The notes: generated by a model from the letters alone, not told the origin. 64,000 nucleotides of DNA from Siphonodentalium dalli (GCA_032622095.1 CP136069.1:70515319-70579318), one strand, 5' to 3'. Positions 45,260 through 57,126 are shown, numbered from the stretch's first letter. Numbers and translations: made by a program.

Positions 45260-45534
45260 CTAAAAACCAAACTGACCGTGCTTCAGAGCATTATATATCA
45301 CTTTGAGATCAAACACAAGGAAGAGGCCGAGTAACCCGACTATTAGACCAATCCCACCAGCGCCAAATACGATAGCACTGTAGCGATGATCTGGCATAGA
45401 CTTCTTGGAACGAATCTGCTTCGACAATTTCGATTCTTTAAGCCTCAATTCTCTCTCTATCATCTGCTTGAATTCGTGTATGTCTGGGCCGTTGTAAGGT
45501 GACACACATCTGCATCTACATATCGAGCGATGGC
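45260..45534 (-). CDS. Last exon: Cys-rich stalk and transmembrane anchor of a cell-surface protein
   Basis: After an acceptor (ttattccag, ending 45535) the minus frame reads GHRSICRCRCVSPYNGPD, then a charged amphipathic stretch (EFKQMIERELRLKESKLSKQ), then IRSKKSMPDHR. A membrane segment YSAIVFGAGGIGLIVGLLGL follows, continuing FLVFDL, with a short tail to the stop at 45260. The order (CxCxC, helix, S-x-x-D-x-R, Gly-rich membrane helix ending in Asp) resembles a C-terminal module common, as far as I recall, in predicted mollusc surface proteins. The entry phase is 1. The 3' flank shows no obvious polyadenylation signal. The ligand and role are unknown. Confidence 0.6.
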
Positions 45535-45633
45535 CTGGAATAATGGTACATCTTTAATTAAAGAATATAAGAAAAAAATATTAAAATTGTAAAGAATTAT
45601 AAAAAATAATAACAAATGATGAAAACATGTTAG

Positions 45634-45702
45634 GCCAATGCATTCTCTTATATATGCGAGGCGACATATGGTCGACTCGCATATACAAGAGAATGCATTG
45701 GC
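45634..45702. mobile_element. Isolated hairpin of the TTAA MITE family
   Basis: The 69 bp hairpin (gccaatgcattctcttatat ... complement) is nearly identical to those at 34786, 37629 and 37777. No flanking TTAA ends are clear, so this is a solo end or decayed copy. It lies inside the intron of the minus-strand gene. Confidence 0.8.
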
Positions 45703-46326
45703 ACAGGGTATATGGGTTGATACAAAAATCGGACTTGGCACTGAAAGGGTCAAAGGGTCATAATGCCTTCGCAGTGGGTAAATGCCGACAAATGTCAAAT
45801 TAAATACAAAAGGACAAAGCATTGAAAACTATTCTGATAATCATAATCAGACTAAACTATTTGAACACATTACACATCACTGTAACAGTTTTATTTACAT
45901 GACAATTGTTTCAAACAAGCGCAATGTCGTTATTAGATAAGATGGAGAAAAATACCAATTGCTCTTCTTAGTGTTGATGTTTTTACAACTGCGATTGCCT
46001 TAGTCCCTTTAAATAATTGATGTGGCATTATAATTAACGATAAGACCATGTGACCTCGGCCACACTCTTCATTCGTGCACTTGGAGACATGCTATCGTTC
46101 TCAGTTTTGTTGTTTGTGAGCTAAATATTGTGTCCAGCCCATATTAATGAGCTATAATATTGTATGAGCTGAGCTCCTAATATGGAGAGACAAATTAAAA
46201 TAAAAATATTAGGTTTTCTCTCAGTAAAAAACAGAACATGTAAATTAGCTCATATAATTTGGACCGACATGGAGTCCACCAATGGCCTATTTTTGTTCAA
46301 AGATGGCCTATTTTTGTTCAAAGATA
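45703..46326. other. Intronic stretch
   Basis: No gene is seen on either strand. The 24-base unit tggcctatttttgttcaaag(atgg) is duplicated at 46282-46325. Confidence 0.4.
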
Positions 46327-46478
46327 GTGTCCATGTATTAAGAGTTACTATACTGTCCAAAAGTTAGGAAAAGTGTGCATATACTATGAGTTATTATTCT
46401 GTCCAAATACAGCGAGGCGACCAGTGGATGTCCATGTACTATGAGTTATTATACTGTCCAAATATAGTAAGGCGAACT
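46327..46478. repeat. About 50 bp tandem repeat, 3 units
   Basis: The phrases tgtccatgtactatgagtta and ttatactgtccaaatatag recur three times, starting at about 46327, 46373 and 46428. Confidence 0.75.
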
Positions 46479-47305
46479 GCCAAGATAGGGATACAAGTGT
46501 TCATGAATTAAAAGGAAATATACAAGATATATACACATCTGTATGCTATCTCTCAGTGGCGATTGTAATTTTAGTACTTTTTAACTAACCTCTCACTTAC
46601 AAACAGATACAAGCTCATAATATGAACAATGAACTTAGATCATAACCACCAAATGTTAGAACCCGTGATGATGACTCATAAATTTGGACACACATTTTTA
46701 AAACTCATGACATAGTTAGCTTACAAACGCTTTTTGTTGGTAGTACCGTCGACGTTCAGCCTTGTAAAACTGTGGTTCTTGCAGAAAGTGCCATATCGAA
46801 GATATTACAATGAGTTTGGCTTCCGGCACGGGATTATATATGTGACTGTCCATTCGGTCCAACGTATACATATACCTTCCGTATAATACATATAAAACTC
46901 ATTACCACAACTCTTAATCTTACATGCTCTTATTTTCAGTTCCCAGTGGCTTCGGTAACATGGAAGTCTTATACTTTTGGCTTACTTTCATATTCACGCT
47001 CCACCGATGGTTGAGGCAACTTGAGGGAACAATAGCACTGCGCGAATTTAAATATTAGTAAGGTACTACGAATTAGTCTGTCGAACTGTTCATCAGCTAT
47101 AGGGTCGATCGAACTTACTATATACGGGTCCGTGCACACATGTGTAAGATGACGGACACCAAAAGGCGTTTATACAGTTAATGTATGTTTAGACCGTTGC
47201 AGTATATTGGTGTATATATATATATGTACAGTAAAATATATTGACTTTTAAAGCCTTTGGTAAAAACATTTCATGCGTGGTGTAAAAATGTGTATTTGGT
47301 GATTC
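46479..47305. other. Intronic stretch
   Basis: AT-rich, with a TA run near 47212-47224. Nothing coding is recognised. Confidence 0.35.
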
Positions 47306-47535
47306 TAATCACCCACCGACATTCCTTGCCGAGCACCCATGTACTCCGGTATGCCTTGTTGAACACCCATCATGCATGCACTCCGGAATACCTTGCTGAA
47401 CACACATGCACCACGACATATACCTTGTTGAACACCCATGCACCGCGGCATATATACCTTTCTGAAAACATATGCACCGCAGCATACCCCGATGAACACA
47501 CATACACCGCTGAACACCCACACCGACATACATTG
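47306..47535. repeat. About 34 bp minisatellite
   Basis: Units of the form catgcaccgcggcatatacc then ttgttgaacaccc repeat about six or seven times with substitutions and small length changes. Frames on both strands are open but only reflect the repeat. Confidence 0.75.
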
Positions 47536-47870
47536 CTGCAATTTTATTTTGCACGAAAATACTATTTTCTCTATATATATAATTCCGATCGTAGTTTAAT
47601 TTCCTAACAATCAATCGACGTTGTTGACATTTGTCGTTGTTCATTACTTTTAGAATCAGCAGATGACTCCTCAATCATTCGCAAACTTGTATTCTTTTCG
47701 GGCATTTAGGTATAGAAAGCTACAATGTAATAGTAATCGAATGCAGAACAAAAATATTTATAAAATGCATCTGTGCCATGCACATCTAACTATACGTAAG
47801 AAGTAATATTATACATGCAGTTCCACTATAGTAGCGATGCTATCGAAATTTGCCTGTAAATAGCATGCAA

Positions 47871-48400
47871 CTAGCTGATGTGCCCGACTTCGTCCGGGCT
47901 ATTTAGGGATTTCTTTGCCACAGACATGCCTATATGAGCGTATATGAGGGATGTCAAGGATACGGTCGCACGTGAAATTGGACCCGCCCATATTATGCCC
48001 GGGATCAAAGTAGGCCTACATAGCAAATTTGAGTCGGATCGGTCGAGGTCCAGAAAAATGCCTGAGCGCATATGAGCGAGGTCAAGGTCAAGGACACGGT
48101 CGCACGTGAAATTGAACCCGCCCATATTGTTCCCCGGGTCAAAGTAGACGTACATACCATATTCGAGTCGGATTGATCGAGGTCCAGAAACATGCATATA
48201 TGAGCGCATATGAGCGAGGTCAAGGTCAAGGACACGGTCGCACGTGAAATTGGACCCATCCATATTGTTCACCGGATCAAAGTAGGCATACATACCAAAT
48301 GTTAGTCGGTCCCAAGAATATTCTATCTTTACTGGGACCTGTAGTGATGTTTCAGTCTCTCTGAACAAACGACGGTAATATTATCAGAATTAAATCTCTA
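47871..48400 (-). mobile_element. Helitron-like nonautonomous element, copy 3, minus strand
   Basis: On the minus strand the 3' end reads gcccggacgaagtcgggc, a few bases, then CTAG at 47871-47874. This is the same hairpin and terminus as copies at 10316 and 10771. About three 125-135 bp units repeat (gaggtcaaggtcaaggacac is a landmark). They are related to, but diverged from, the 122 bp unit. The 5' end is set only approximately. Confidence 0.65.
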
Positions 48401-48892
48401 TATAAATCTTATTCGATTCCTATTATAACCACTTTTATATTTGTTTGCACATTTACCGCTACTAGTGCCCTTAACTCTTTCATGAATGGAACTTTCTGAA
48501 ATTTTGCGAAACTCCTATGCCAGTACATTCTGTTATATATATGTGAACCTCTCATGGGGAGCATCGCATATGTACAAGAAAATGCGTTGGCCTAAAACAT
48601 TATTTACCTTGACCGTTATATGTCAGTGCATTCTCTTATTTAGTATTACACGCTTGTTCCTAGAAGTACAGTATTATTGCAGTTCCATATTTACATATCC
48701 GTATGGAACGTACGTTCCATACGCATCTCGTTGACGTAAAATGACGTACATGACGTTCGCATCAACCATGAAACTGGAACTATTTAAATAACAGAATCAT
48801 CACACATGACAAACACGCCCTGTATGATCCTAAATAAACCTTCCAATCCTGTATTTTTAATGAACGGATTCTTGGACGCGAAGCGTGTAATA

Positions 48893-49055
48893 TACACAGA
48901 ACGACACGATGTGTAAATAGGTTTGTCGATACGGCACTCGTGCTGTCGTGAGAGGATAGCACTCGAGGCGCAAGCGCTTCTCGTTCTATCCTTCAAACGA
49001 CAGCACTCGTGCCGTATCGACAAACCCATTTACACATCGTGTCGTTCTGTGTATT
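48893..49055. repeat. 163 bp palindrome
   Basis: The left arm atacacagaacgacacgatg ... gatacggcactcgtgctgtc is matched by its complement on the right (gacagcactcgtgccgtatc ... catcgtgtcgttctgtgtat) with few mismatches. The arms are about 68 bp. Confidence 0.85.
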
Positions 49056-49419
49056 TATTACATGATTCTACCCTTATTCCATTCAATAAACCCATTCTAT
49101 AAATTGTAATATTAAACGTTCTTTTAATAACAGGAAATAGTACCAGGTGACCTTTGACTTTCGGTTTTCGTCTCAAAATACTATGGCTTCCAATATGTTG
49201 CCAAAAAATACACAATGAATGAAGAGTTTAAAAGTTATGTCATTAAATATACGCCAATAATATGCCAAATGGTCTTTATTTATCTCGGACTATTTCTTTA
49301 CGCGGGCAAACAATGCACGCGAAACGTCATCGCATGCCTTATAGAGGCTGATGTTAGTTTCGTGTCCCATTTGTTGATTTAAGTATATTTTGTCTAGTTT
49401 TGGATCATGTAATAAATAG

Positions 49420-49566
49420 AATCTACAACTCATCCCCAGTTTATAGCGGAATTTACAAAACTGGTCCAGTAAATTAGGTCTGGACCTCGCCAAAGGCTCG
49501 GTCCAGACCTAATTTACTGGACTCTTTTTGTAAATTCCGCTACAAACTGGGGACTCGTTGTAGATC
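49420..49566. repeat. 147 bp palindrome
   Basis: The left arm runs from tctacaactcatccccagtt to aaattaggtctggacc. The right arm begins ggtccagacctaattt and ends aactggggactcgttgtaga. The loop is 13 bases. Confidence 0.85.
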
Positions 49567-49675
49567 CTCTTTTTATGAGAGACTCCCTAATATAATATAA
49601 TACACTGGCACAGGATCGTTATTGCTACACTAGCACAGCTTCCATCATGAAAGGGTAAAATAAAGTGAATCTTAC

Positions 49676-50035
49676 CCGAGTTACTCGAAAATGGTGAGGC
49701 CAATGATGTCCCTGTGCTTGAACTCGGCATGTTAGTCGTTATTGTCGTCGTTGATGCTGTCGTCATCCATGTTGTTGTTGTTGTCGTCGTCGTTGTTGTT
49801 GCTGTTGTTGTCGTCAACGTCGTCGTCATCGTTGGTGTTGTTGTTGTTGTTGTTGTTGCCGATGTCGTCGTCATCGTTGTTGTTGCCGTTGTTGTCGTCG
49901 TCATCGTTGATGTTGTCGTCGTCGTTGTTGTTGATGAACTACAGTATGGTATTGTTGTCGTTATATTGGCAGCAGCACAGGCAGTCGATATGATATCTGT
50001 GTTCGGTAAAGGCTGTGGCGTCGGCGAAGACCCAT
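49676..50035 (-). CDS. Internal exon: Thr-rich (mucin-like) ectodomain segment
   Basis: The minus strand has an acceptor (tgtgtatag, ending 50036) and a strong donor (aactcgg|gtaagat, intron starting 49675), bounding a 360 bp open block with phase 1 at both ends. It reads DGSSPTPQPLPNTDI, then ACAAANITTTIPYCSS, then a run of about 60 Thr-dominated residues, then NMPSSSTGTSLASPFSSNSG. Such Thr-rich stretches are O-glycosylated stalks in surface proteins. The same strand and matching phase suggest it belongs with the anchor exon at 45260-45534. Further 5' exons would lie above 50035 and were not found. The alternative is a chance ORF over a trinucleotide repeat. Confidence 0.5.
49736..49945. 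repeat. GTT/GTC trinucleotide repeat, probably coding
   Basis: An interrupted GTT/GTC/GTCATC tract makes up the Thr run of the exon on the minus strand. The 3 bp step keeps one frame open. Interruptions are also in frame-preserving triplets. Confidence 0.8.
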
Positions 50036-50149
50036 CTATACACAGATAAATAAAATATATAGAATGACAGGTTGCATCACTGTTGCTGGCATATCACCAC
50101 GGTCCAACTTGAAACATTGACCGGACAGAAACCAAATCTTAATTACAAC

Positions 50150-50580
50150 GAGAACAGGGGGGGGGGATTTGTTTCCGGGCACGTATGCCGGGTGGGTGGG
50201 TGATCGATGGGACCAACAATTTTGTTTTTCCGCTACTCAAATTTTTTTCCTGCAAAAGTCTTTTTGACTGTTTTTGCAATGAGTTTGGCTTAAAACACCT
50301 TAGAATGTCAATATTAACATAAATAAAAATTATTGATGATCAGACAAACAGTACAGCCTGTAGCCCATGCTAATAGATTGAATTTTGAAACCCAAGATGG
50401 CCGCTGGAAGTCATGTTCTTTTGGCCGAATGACCCCAAAAATGACTCGTTCCTATTTACATGTCAATGTTAACATCCATAACAAATAGTACGCACATAAA
50501 TTCATATACAGCTGTTTACAGTGAACCCCCCCCGCAAATCTCTGTTTTAGTGTTAAAAGGGGTTGGGTGTCCAAAAATCG
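50150..50580 (-). repeat. Dispersed repeat module, inverted copy of 59300-59720
   Basis: Read on the minus strand, this block follows 59300-59720 closely, including the G/C homopolymer edges and cagctgtatatgaattt. The open frame over it (50460-50705) resembles a CCP domain only superficially and matches the repeat instead. Confidence 0.75.
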
Positions 50581-50924
50581 AAAACGGAACACATTTAGAC
50601 GTGGTGATGGATGGGTCACGACAAGGGTCGAAAGGAAAAAATCAGTATACGTGCCTGAACAATTTTTTCCGACATCCCCCTGACGAGAATGGAACATGCA
50701 GATGAAGTAATCGGAACCTTTTTGAAATTCATACTGATACTATGAGGCAGTGAATATGTTGGGCGATGAAGACAGTCAATACGCACACCTTGCTTGATCC
50801 GCCATACAGGGCAGGGACCCATCCATCGATTGCGTGAAATAGTACCGGACGCGTGCGGTTCAGTTGACATCAGACCATTTTGACAGGGTTCGCTTGATCC
50901 TCACTGAGTACGCAGGATTAAAGC

Positions 50925-51130
50925 CTATGTCACACTCGGGCCGGCGCTCTCATTGCGCTGCAAAAAGTATCAAAGCGCCCACCTAAACGCACTAAGGTCT
51001 CCAAGAACCGATTGGTGACGCATTGGACACTGGCTACAACGGGCGATGATCTCCGTGGTCGCCCATAGGTGCCAGAGCGCCGCGCTTGTTTTATGCATGC
51101 ACAAAACAAGCGCAGAGGCGTTCTGACTAG
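50925..51130 (-). repeat. Second copy of the palindrome-bearing dispersed repeat
   Basis: It corresponds to 16990-17217, with the 32 bp palindrome at 51082-51113 carrying one mismatch. It lies just upstream of the full LINE. Confidence 0.75.
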
Positions 51131-51382
51131 GACGTAGTACTGTCGCCGTGACAGCCCAAAGCAAAGCGCCAAGCGAGCGACGTGAGCGTTATGTGGACGT
51201 AGCAAGAGCGCATAACCGTGAGGACGCAACTGGAATTTGCTCCCGGGAAAAATGTTTTTACGTTACCTATTTTCGATTAACTGGAAATCAAATGAATAGC
51301 ACCCGCTAACTTATATTTTTGAGGTCATCGGATGTGAATCTTGGACATTAAATCTTGGACATTAAAGGACATCAAAGCTACG

Positions 51383-53022
51383 ATGGATTCCAACGAAGAT
51401 CGTTTTATTGTGACAGAAGAGAGGGAGTATTCACTAGACGTGGAAAAGTCATCAAAAGCAAAGAGGAAGGCAAGTCCGGAAACATAGAGAAATTTGATCT
51501 AAAAAATAAAGGTAAATGTTTAGTCATAGACTTGGACACAAATAAATTCGAATGTTATAAGAAAGGAGTGACTTCAAAGTATTGGGACAGTAAGAAATGT
51601 ATCGAAAAGGCGGGAGCAGTATGTAGATGTGCTAGTGACAATGAACAACATCTAGTAGAAAATATTATAAATGTTCCAGCTAAAACCAAAGCCAGGAGAG
51701 TTACCATTCATCTTATAAGAACTCAAAACAAAATTATGTTACAGGGAACAAAATATAATATTTCCTGGTGGCTGACGAACGTTCTACCTGATGTTTATAA
51801 TCGAGGATTCAATTATGAAATTCCTGGCGACATGCTTGAAGTTATTGACAATACTTTCTCGGAACAAAACCAAACAACCGAACTGAGTACCGTAACCGAT
51901 GATGCGGTCGATGATGATCATCACGATGAATGTGGCGTAGTTGGAAACTTTATAAATGATCCTTATTCCGATGAAATTGTTAAAGAGAGATCGGTATTAT
52001 TCGTTACACCAAAAAGAAGACCAGGTAGAAGTGCGAGTCAGAGATTCAAGAAATCGAATTTAACAGCCAAAGGAGACTACATTTCGACGACCACCCTTAA
52101 ACGATCTGTAGAAGAATTAAATGTGATGCTGGAAGAGACCAAACTCGATTATAAGGAAACGAACGAGCGTCTCCAAAACAATCAAGCCACAATACATCTT
52201 ATTGAAGAGACAGTGAATAAGAAAACAGCTTCGTTGGAAGAGCGAATTGGGAAACTCGAGAGTGAATGTAAGGACTTGCGACGGCAAAACGGTAGACTCT
52301 CAAATCAAGTTGCATCTATGAAACATTCCTTGAAGAAATATGAACAGGTAACAAAAAACCGATATTGACATAAATGCGAGGAAAGACACAGCTACCGAAA
52401 ACTCACAAGACATCGAACCAAACCGGACATCTACACCTACTAGTAAGGATGAACTCTCTGACGTTCAAGATCTGAACATTACTGTGGTACCAAATGTTCC
52501 CATTTCCAATAAGTTTGAAACATTGGCGGAACACGATGAATCGCTTGTGTCAGATGATGGTCACACTTCAAAATTCGAAAATGTTCATAAAGTCACTGTC
52601 CATGTAGGAATAAACAGCTGCAGGAATAACTTACAAACAACCAAGAAAGATACACGACAGTTAATCGCGAAAATTCGCGACAAACTCCCAAATGCCGGAA
52701 TACGAATCTCGTCAGTTTTGCCTACTTTGCATTCTAACCATATCAATATGCTTGTGGAAGAGGCTAATCACGTATACAGGATGTTTGCCCCGAGCAGGGC
52801 TGCATATTTGTGGACAACACATCAAGTTTTGTTGATCGGCATTCTTATGAAGTTCGACAGGATCTTTATCGTGACAATTGGCACCCAAATTTCAGCGGTG
52901 TGAGGGTGCTAGCCAAGAATATTAAATATGCCGAGAATACACAGTTCAGCTGGTATCAGCGATCAGAAATGAATACCCAACGATTCGGACATACATGGAG
53001 ACGGGGGTACTTACAGCAGTAG
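51383..53022 (+). pseudogene. LINE ORF1: gag-like domain, coiled coil, SGNH-like domain
   Basis: The probable start is ATG 51383 (MDSNEDRFIVTEE), with a shift into the long frame ending at 52368. That frame has RRVTIHLIRTQNKIMLQGTK then YNISWWLTNVLPDVY, which is a gag-like RNA-binding pattern. A coiled coil follows (EELNVMLEETKLDYKETNER onward, about 52110-52350). A shift in an A run near 52352 moves to the frame ending 52903, with VTVHVGINSCRNNL (SGNH block III). Another shift leads to DNWHPNFSGVRVLAKNIKYA (block V). The block I nucleophile segment is missing, so the hydrolase part would be inactive even if the frame were continuous. Confidence 0.75.
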
Positions 53023-53647
53023 CAGACCAACGAGACAAATGATAACCAACGACAACAGATGTGACAATTTTATGACACAGACAACAAATCAGTACGAACG
53101 TTCTGTGACTCAGTTAGATGCCATTAACACAGCGACGAAGATATGCAGAAAAACTCAACGGACACAAGTTCTTTACGTAGTGGTTTGATTATGTTAAGTG
53201 AGCATCTCTTGCAATTTTCAGGTGTTATTAGTAGAACAATTTCAGATATGTAATGAAAATGCTATATAAGCGATCAACGCTGAGATATTTAAAGATAATA
53301 CTAATGACCATTGAGCTACTTTTAATGTTGTCTTTAACTAGGCCTAGACATGGTGCAACTGTATTTCAAAGTAATTTTTGTGTAAATTCTAGCTAATAGA
53401 ATCCAGCGGTTTCAATTTGTCATATTGATCAGATACATCATTTTGTATATCCGGGATTGTATATTAATTATTCTGGTTTAATAGAAATATATATAATGAT
53501 GCATGTATGCATATAAGGCAATATATAGATATATGTTCTCGAGTTTGCGAGAACATACTCCATTGTTCTCGGCTCTTTGCGCATGTACCGGTACTACGTG
53601 TTCCTGGATTTGTATCCGATGACCTCCGATCCTATATTTAAAACAAA

Positions 53648-54527
53648 ATGAATTTAGAAAGCGAACTACACGATTCGAAAAATATTTTCTATACTGTTTG
53701 GAATATTCAGGGACTCAAAAAGAAGGTGAATGAACATGATTTTATTAAGCTGATAAATCGTTATGATTTTATTACTTTAACAGAAACCTGGCATAACGAT
53801 ATCGCGAACATCCAAATTCCAGAATATCATTGTTTAGACTTTTGCAGAAAAGAAAAGAATGCGAGAGGGGGGATTGCGTTTTATTGTCGTTCCGTATATA
53901 AAAAATATATCAAGAAAGTTAAGCGCATGCATGGCACAACTTTGTGGGTTGAATTTGAAGGTAAAATGTTCGGATTAGAAACAAATATCGTGTTCATTTC
54001 TGTGTATATACCTCCAATCAATTCAAGTATTTGGAAAACAGGCGACAAACGTGAGAACATTTTTAGTGATCTCGCGAATGATCTTGCGAAGTTGAAATCG
54101 GACCAGTTGATTATTCTTGGGGGGGGGGGGGGGATTTCAATGCTAGAACCGGAGGCAAACCGGATTTTGTTGCACACGATGACGACAGACACATTTTAGT
54201 GCATGACAACTATATGCTTGATTCCGTAAAAGAAAGGGCTAGTCTCGATACAGTCTGCAGTGATTTTGGGAAACAGCTCCTCAGTATTTGTAAATCAAGT
54301 GGCCTAAGAATAGTCAACGGCAGAAAAATTGGCGATTCTCTAGGTAATTTAACCAGCTACCAATACAATGGAGCTAGCATAGTTGATTATGTAATAACAA
54401 ATGAAAAGTATTTATACGATGTTACGTATTTTTGTGTAAAACCGCCAACAGAATTCTCAGACCACAGTCAGCTCTCGGTGCATCTAAACTTCAAAGTATG
54501 TAAATTTGAAACACAAAAAACTTAAAT
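53648..54527 (+). pseudogene. LINE ORF2 N-terminus: apurinic-type endonuclease
   Basis: From ATG 53648 the frame gives VWNIQGLK (Asn), LTETWHN (catalytic Glu), RGGIAFYCR and VFISVYIPP. At 54119-54133 a run of 15 G sits exactly where the GGDFN catalytic Asp codon should begin and shifts the frame. Downstream, in the corrected frame, come SIVDYVITN and SDHSQLSVHL with the catalytic Asp and His. This endonuclease class nicks DNA for target-primed reverse transcription. Confidence 0.85.
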
Positions 54528-54798
54528 ATAAATACACCCATCGAAGTGTCAAGGTGAAATGGTGCGATGATAGTTCCGATAAAGCGAAAGGTTTTTTATA
54601 CGAGCCACATATTCAAAAAAGTCTGATGAATTTCAGACTGACTACCTATCGGGAAATCCTGAAGGCACCGAAAGCGCAACTCATCACCTAAGCGAAATAT
54701 TCAAATGCATTAATCAAGCTTCGACAAAAGTTGTTAAAATAACACATAGGAAACGACAGCAACGAAAACGTATCTGGTTTGATCAACGTTGTAAAGAT

Positions 54799-56788
54799 TT
54801 GAAAACAAGTATGGGAAATGTGGTTAGTCAAATGAAAAAGAATCCCCGGGATAAAACTCTACAATTAAAGTTTTTCAATGCAAAGAAATTATACAAAAGA
54901 GAAACGAAACTGAAATCTAAATTATTTCGGTTACAAATGTCTGAAAAAATAGATAGGCTAGAAAGTAGCGACCCATCGGTGTATTGGGATATTATCAAAA
55001 GCTTGCGAATGAACAAAGCACAAGAAAAATCTGTTGACCTCCACCCTGATGAAGCTGTTGATTTTTTCGACCAATTACTCTGTCGCGATACACCTGAAAC
55101 AATTTTTCAATATCTCGCCGAACGTCAGAGTGAATTACTGATAGATCTTAATAATAGTGACATAACTGCCACGGAAGTACTTGAGGCATTGATGCAATTG
55201 AAAAACAGGAAAGCGACAGGCTTAGATAATATTCCGAATGAGTTACTAAAGACAATAATTCCGTTGGTAATAGATGACGTGACAAGACTTTTCAACCATG
55301 TCTTGAAGTCAGGACATTATCCATTATGCTGGAGTCATTCATTCATCAAAACATTATATAAGAAAGGAAACAGACATGATCCAAACAATTACAGTCCAAT
55401 TGCCCTGAGTAGTAATGTTGGAAAACTGTTCAATAAAATTATTAACTCTAGAATCGACAACTTTTTAGAAACAAACAAACTTATAAGGATAATCAATTCG
55501 GATTTAGAAAAAATCGCAGTACAATCGACAGTGCGTTCGTCTTGCGTACGTTAGTGAATAAGAAAAAAGAGCAGAAACGACCTCTATATACTGCTTTTGT
55601 AGACTTCAAGAAAGCATTCGATTCCGTTGATAGATCTATTTTATTTACAAAACTTCAAGGTATTGGTGATAACGGATCGGTATTCTCGATTCTACAGTCC
55701 ATTTATAAGTCGAGTTTTTATTCCGTTAAAACGTCAGCAGGATTTGGTCCCCCTTTGCTATCGAAAATAGGAGTACGGCAAGGATTTCGTTGTCGCCCAC
55801 CCTTTTCAAAATATTCATTGACGATATTGGCAGACAATTCAATAACATGGGCCATCCGTGCTACATAAACAATCGCCCGATTAGTCACTTACTTTTTGCT
55901 GATGATCTCGTTTTACTGTCTGAAACAGCCGAGGGTTTGCAAAATTCTTTGAATGAATTGCAAAAATATACTTATAATAATAATCTAACGGTTAATTTAG
56001 ACAAAACAAAATGCATGATATTTAAGCCAAATAAACGGAAGTTGCATATGGATAATAAGTTTTATATAAATGGTGAGTCGTTAGAAGTAGTTGAAGAATA
56101 TAAATACTTGGGTCTCATTTTCAGTTTTGACGGTAAAATGGGGCGAGCTTGTGAAAACTTGAGCGGGCGAGCTTCAAAGGCTATGCATTTCATGACGAAT
56201 TCATTGAATTCACAGACAGAATTGTCTCTCAGTACTAAATGTAAATTGTTTGACAAATTAATAATGCCTATTCTGTTGTATGGTTGCGAAATATGGGCTG
56301 CTGAATTGAAATTTCCGTTTGTTGATAACTACCCTCTTGAGCAGACACATTTAAAGTTCTGTAACAATATACTACAACTCAATAGAAAAGCGTCAAATCA
56401 TGCTTCGAGGGCTGAACTAGGTCGATACCCCATAGCAGTTAATGCCATCGGGAATATGTTCAAATATCTAAATAAACTTCGTTTTGCACAACCGGGAAAT
56501 ATAATACATGATTCGTTCGCAGAATCTCTATTATGTAATCTTCCAACGTGGGACACACATCTTGCAAAAAGAGGTATCAATATATCACAGTCTAATAAAA
56601 CGATAGGATTCACCGACAAACTTATAATTGAGAGACTAAAATCAGAACATGTAAATAATTTAAAAAAAGATATATTCGATGACGACAAAAAGAATGGTGC
56701 TAATAAACTACGAACATATAGAACGTTCAAAGACAAATATGAAATAGAACCATACCTCAAACACGTCCGATCACCAACGGCAAGATAA
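54799..56788 (+). pseudogene. LINE ORF2: reverse transcriptase
   Basis: Successive frames (54799-55554, 55542-55868, 55790-56788) carry KNRKATGLDNIPNELLK, SHSFIKTLYKKGNRHDPNNY, motif A FVDFKKAFDSVDR, motif B region KIGVRQGF, motif C HLLFADDLVLLSE, YKYLGLIFSFDGKMG and MPILLYGCEIW. All catalytic Asp residues (motif A Asp, FADD) are present, but two frameshifts prevent one continuous product. Confidence 0.9.
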
Positions 56789-57126
56789 ATGTTCACCCGA
56801 CTGCGTGTTAGCAATCATATATTAGCTATAGAAAAGGCCGACACACACAACCAAAGACGTTATTAAAAGAGAGAATTTGTCTCATGTGTGATGGGAAAAA
56901 AGTTGAAACTGAAAAACATTTCATAATGGAATGCAGTGCGTACACTGACATCAGGGAAGAATTATTTGATGTTGCTAACACTAATAACATACACTTTACA
57001 AACATGAACGATGATGATAAATTCATTTTTATAATGAAAAATGAAGACAAAGTAATTATGAATTCCGTGTGCAACATTATCCGGTTATTCTTCCAAAGGA
57101 GAACAAATATAAATATGGGGAAATGA
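56789..57126 (+). pseudogene. LINE ORF2 C-terminal zinc knuckle and 3' UTR start
   Basis: After a frame change the sequence reads CLMCDGKKVETEKHFIMECS, then YTDIREELF, a C-x2-C...H...C nucleic-acid-binding tail. The frame stops at 57124. The 3' UTR to 57303 is AT-rich. Confidence 0.75.

Larger units (their letters stand above)
48471..49656. mobile_element. TTAA MITE family member holding two inner palindromes
   Basis: The left end is TTAA then ctctttcatgaatggaac. The complement of the right end reads ttttaccctttcatgatgga, so the ends pair and the right TTAA is mutated. The left hairpin (gccagtacattctgttatat) is family-like. The middle carries palindromes at 48893-49055 and 49420-49566. These are probably other elements nested in it. 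Confidence 0.65.

Noticed and set aside
50460-50705. Apparent CCP/sushi-like frame (GVGCPKIENGTH...ENGTC)
   Set aside because: The block is an inverted copy of the dispersed repeat at 59300, which has no matching frame; Cys spacing also does not fit a sushi domain.
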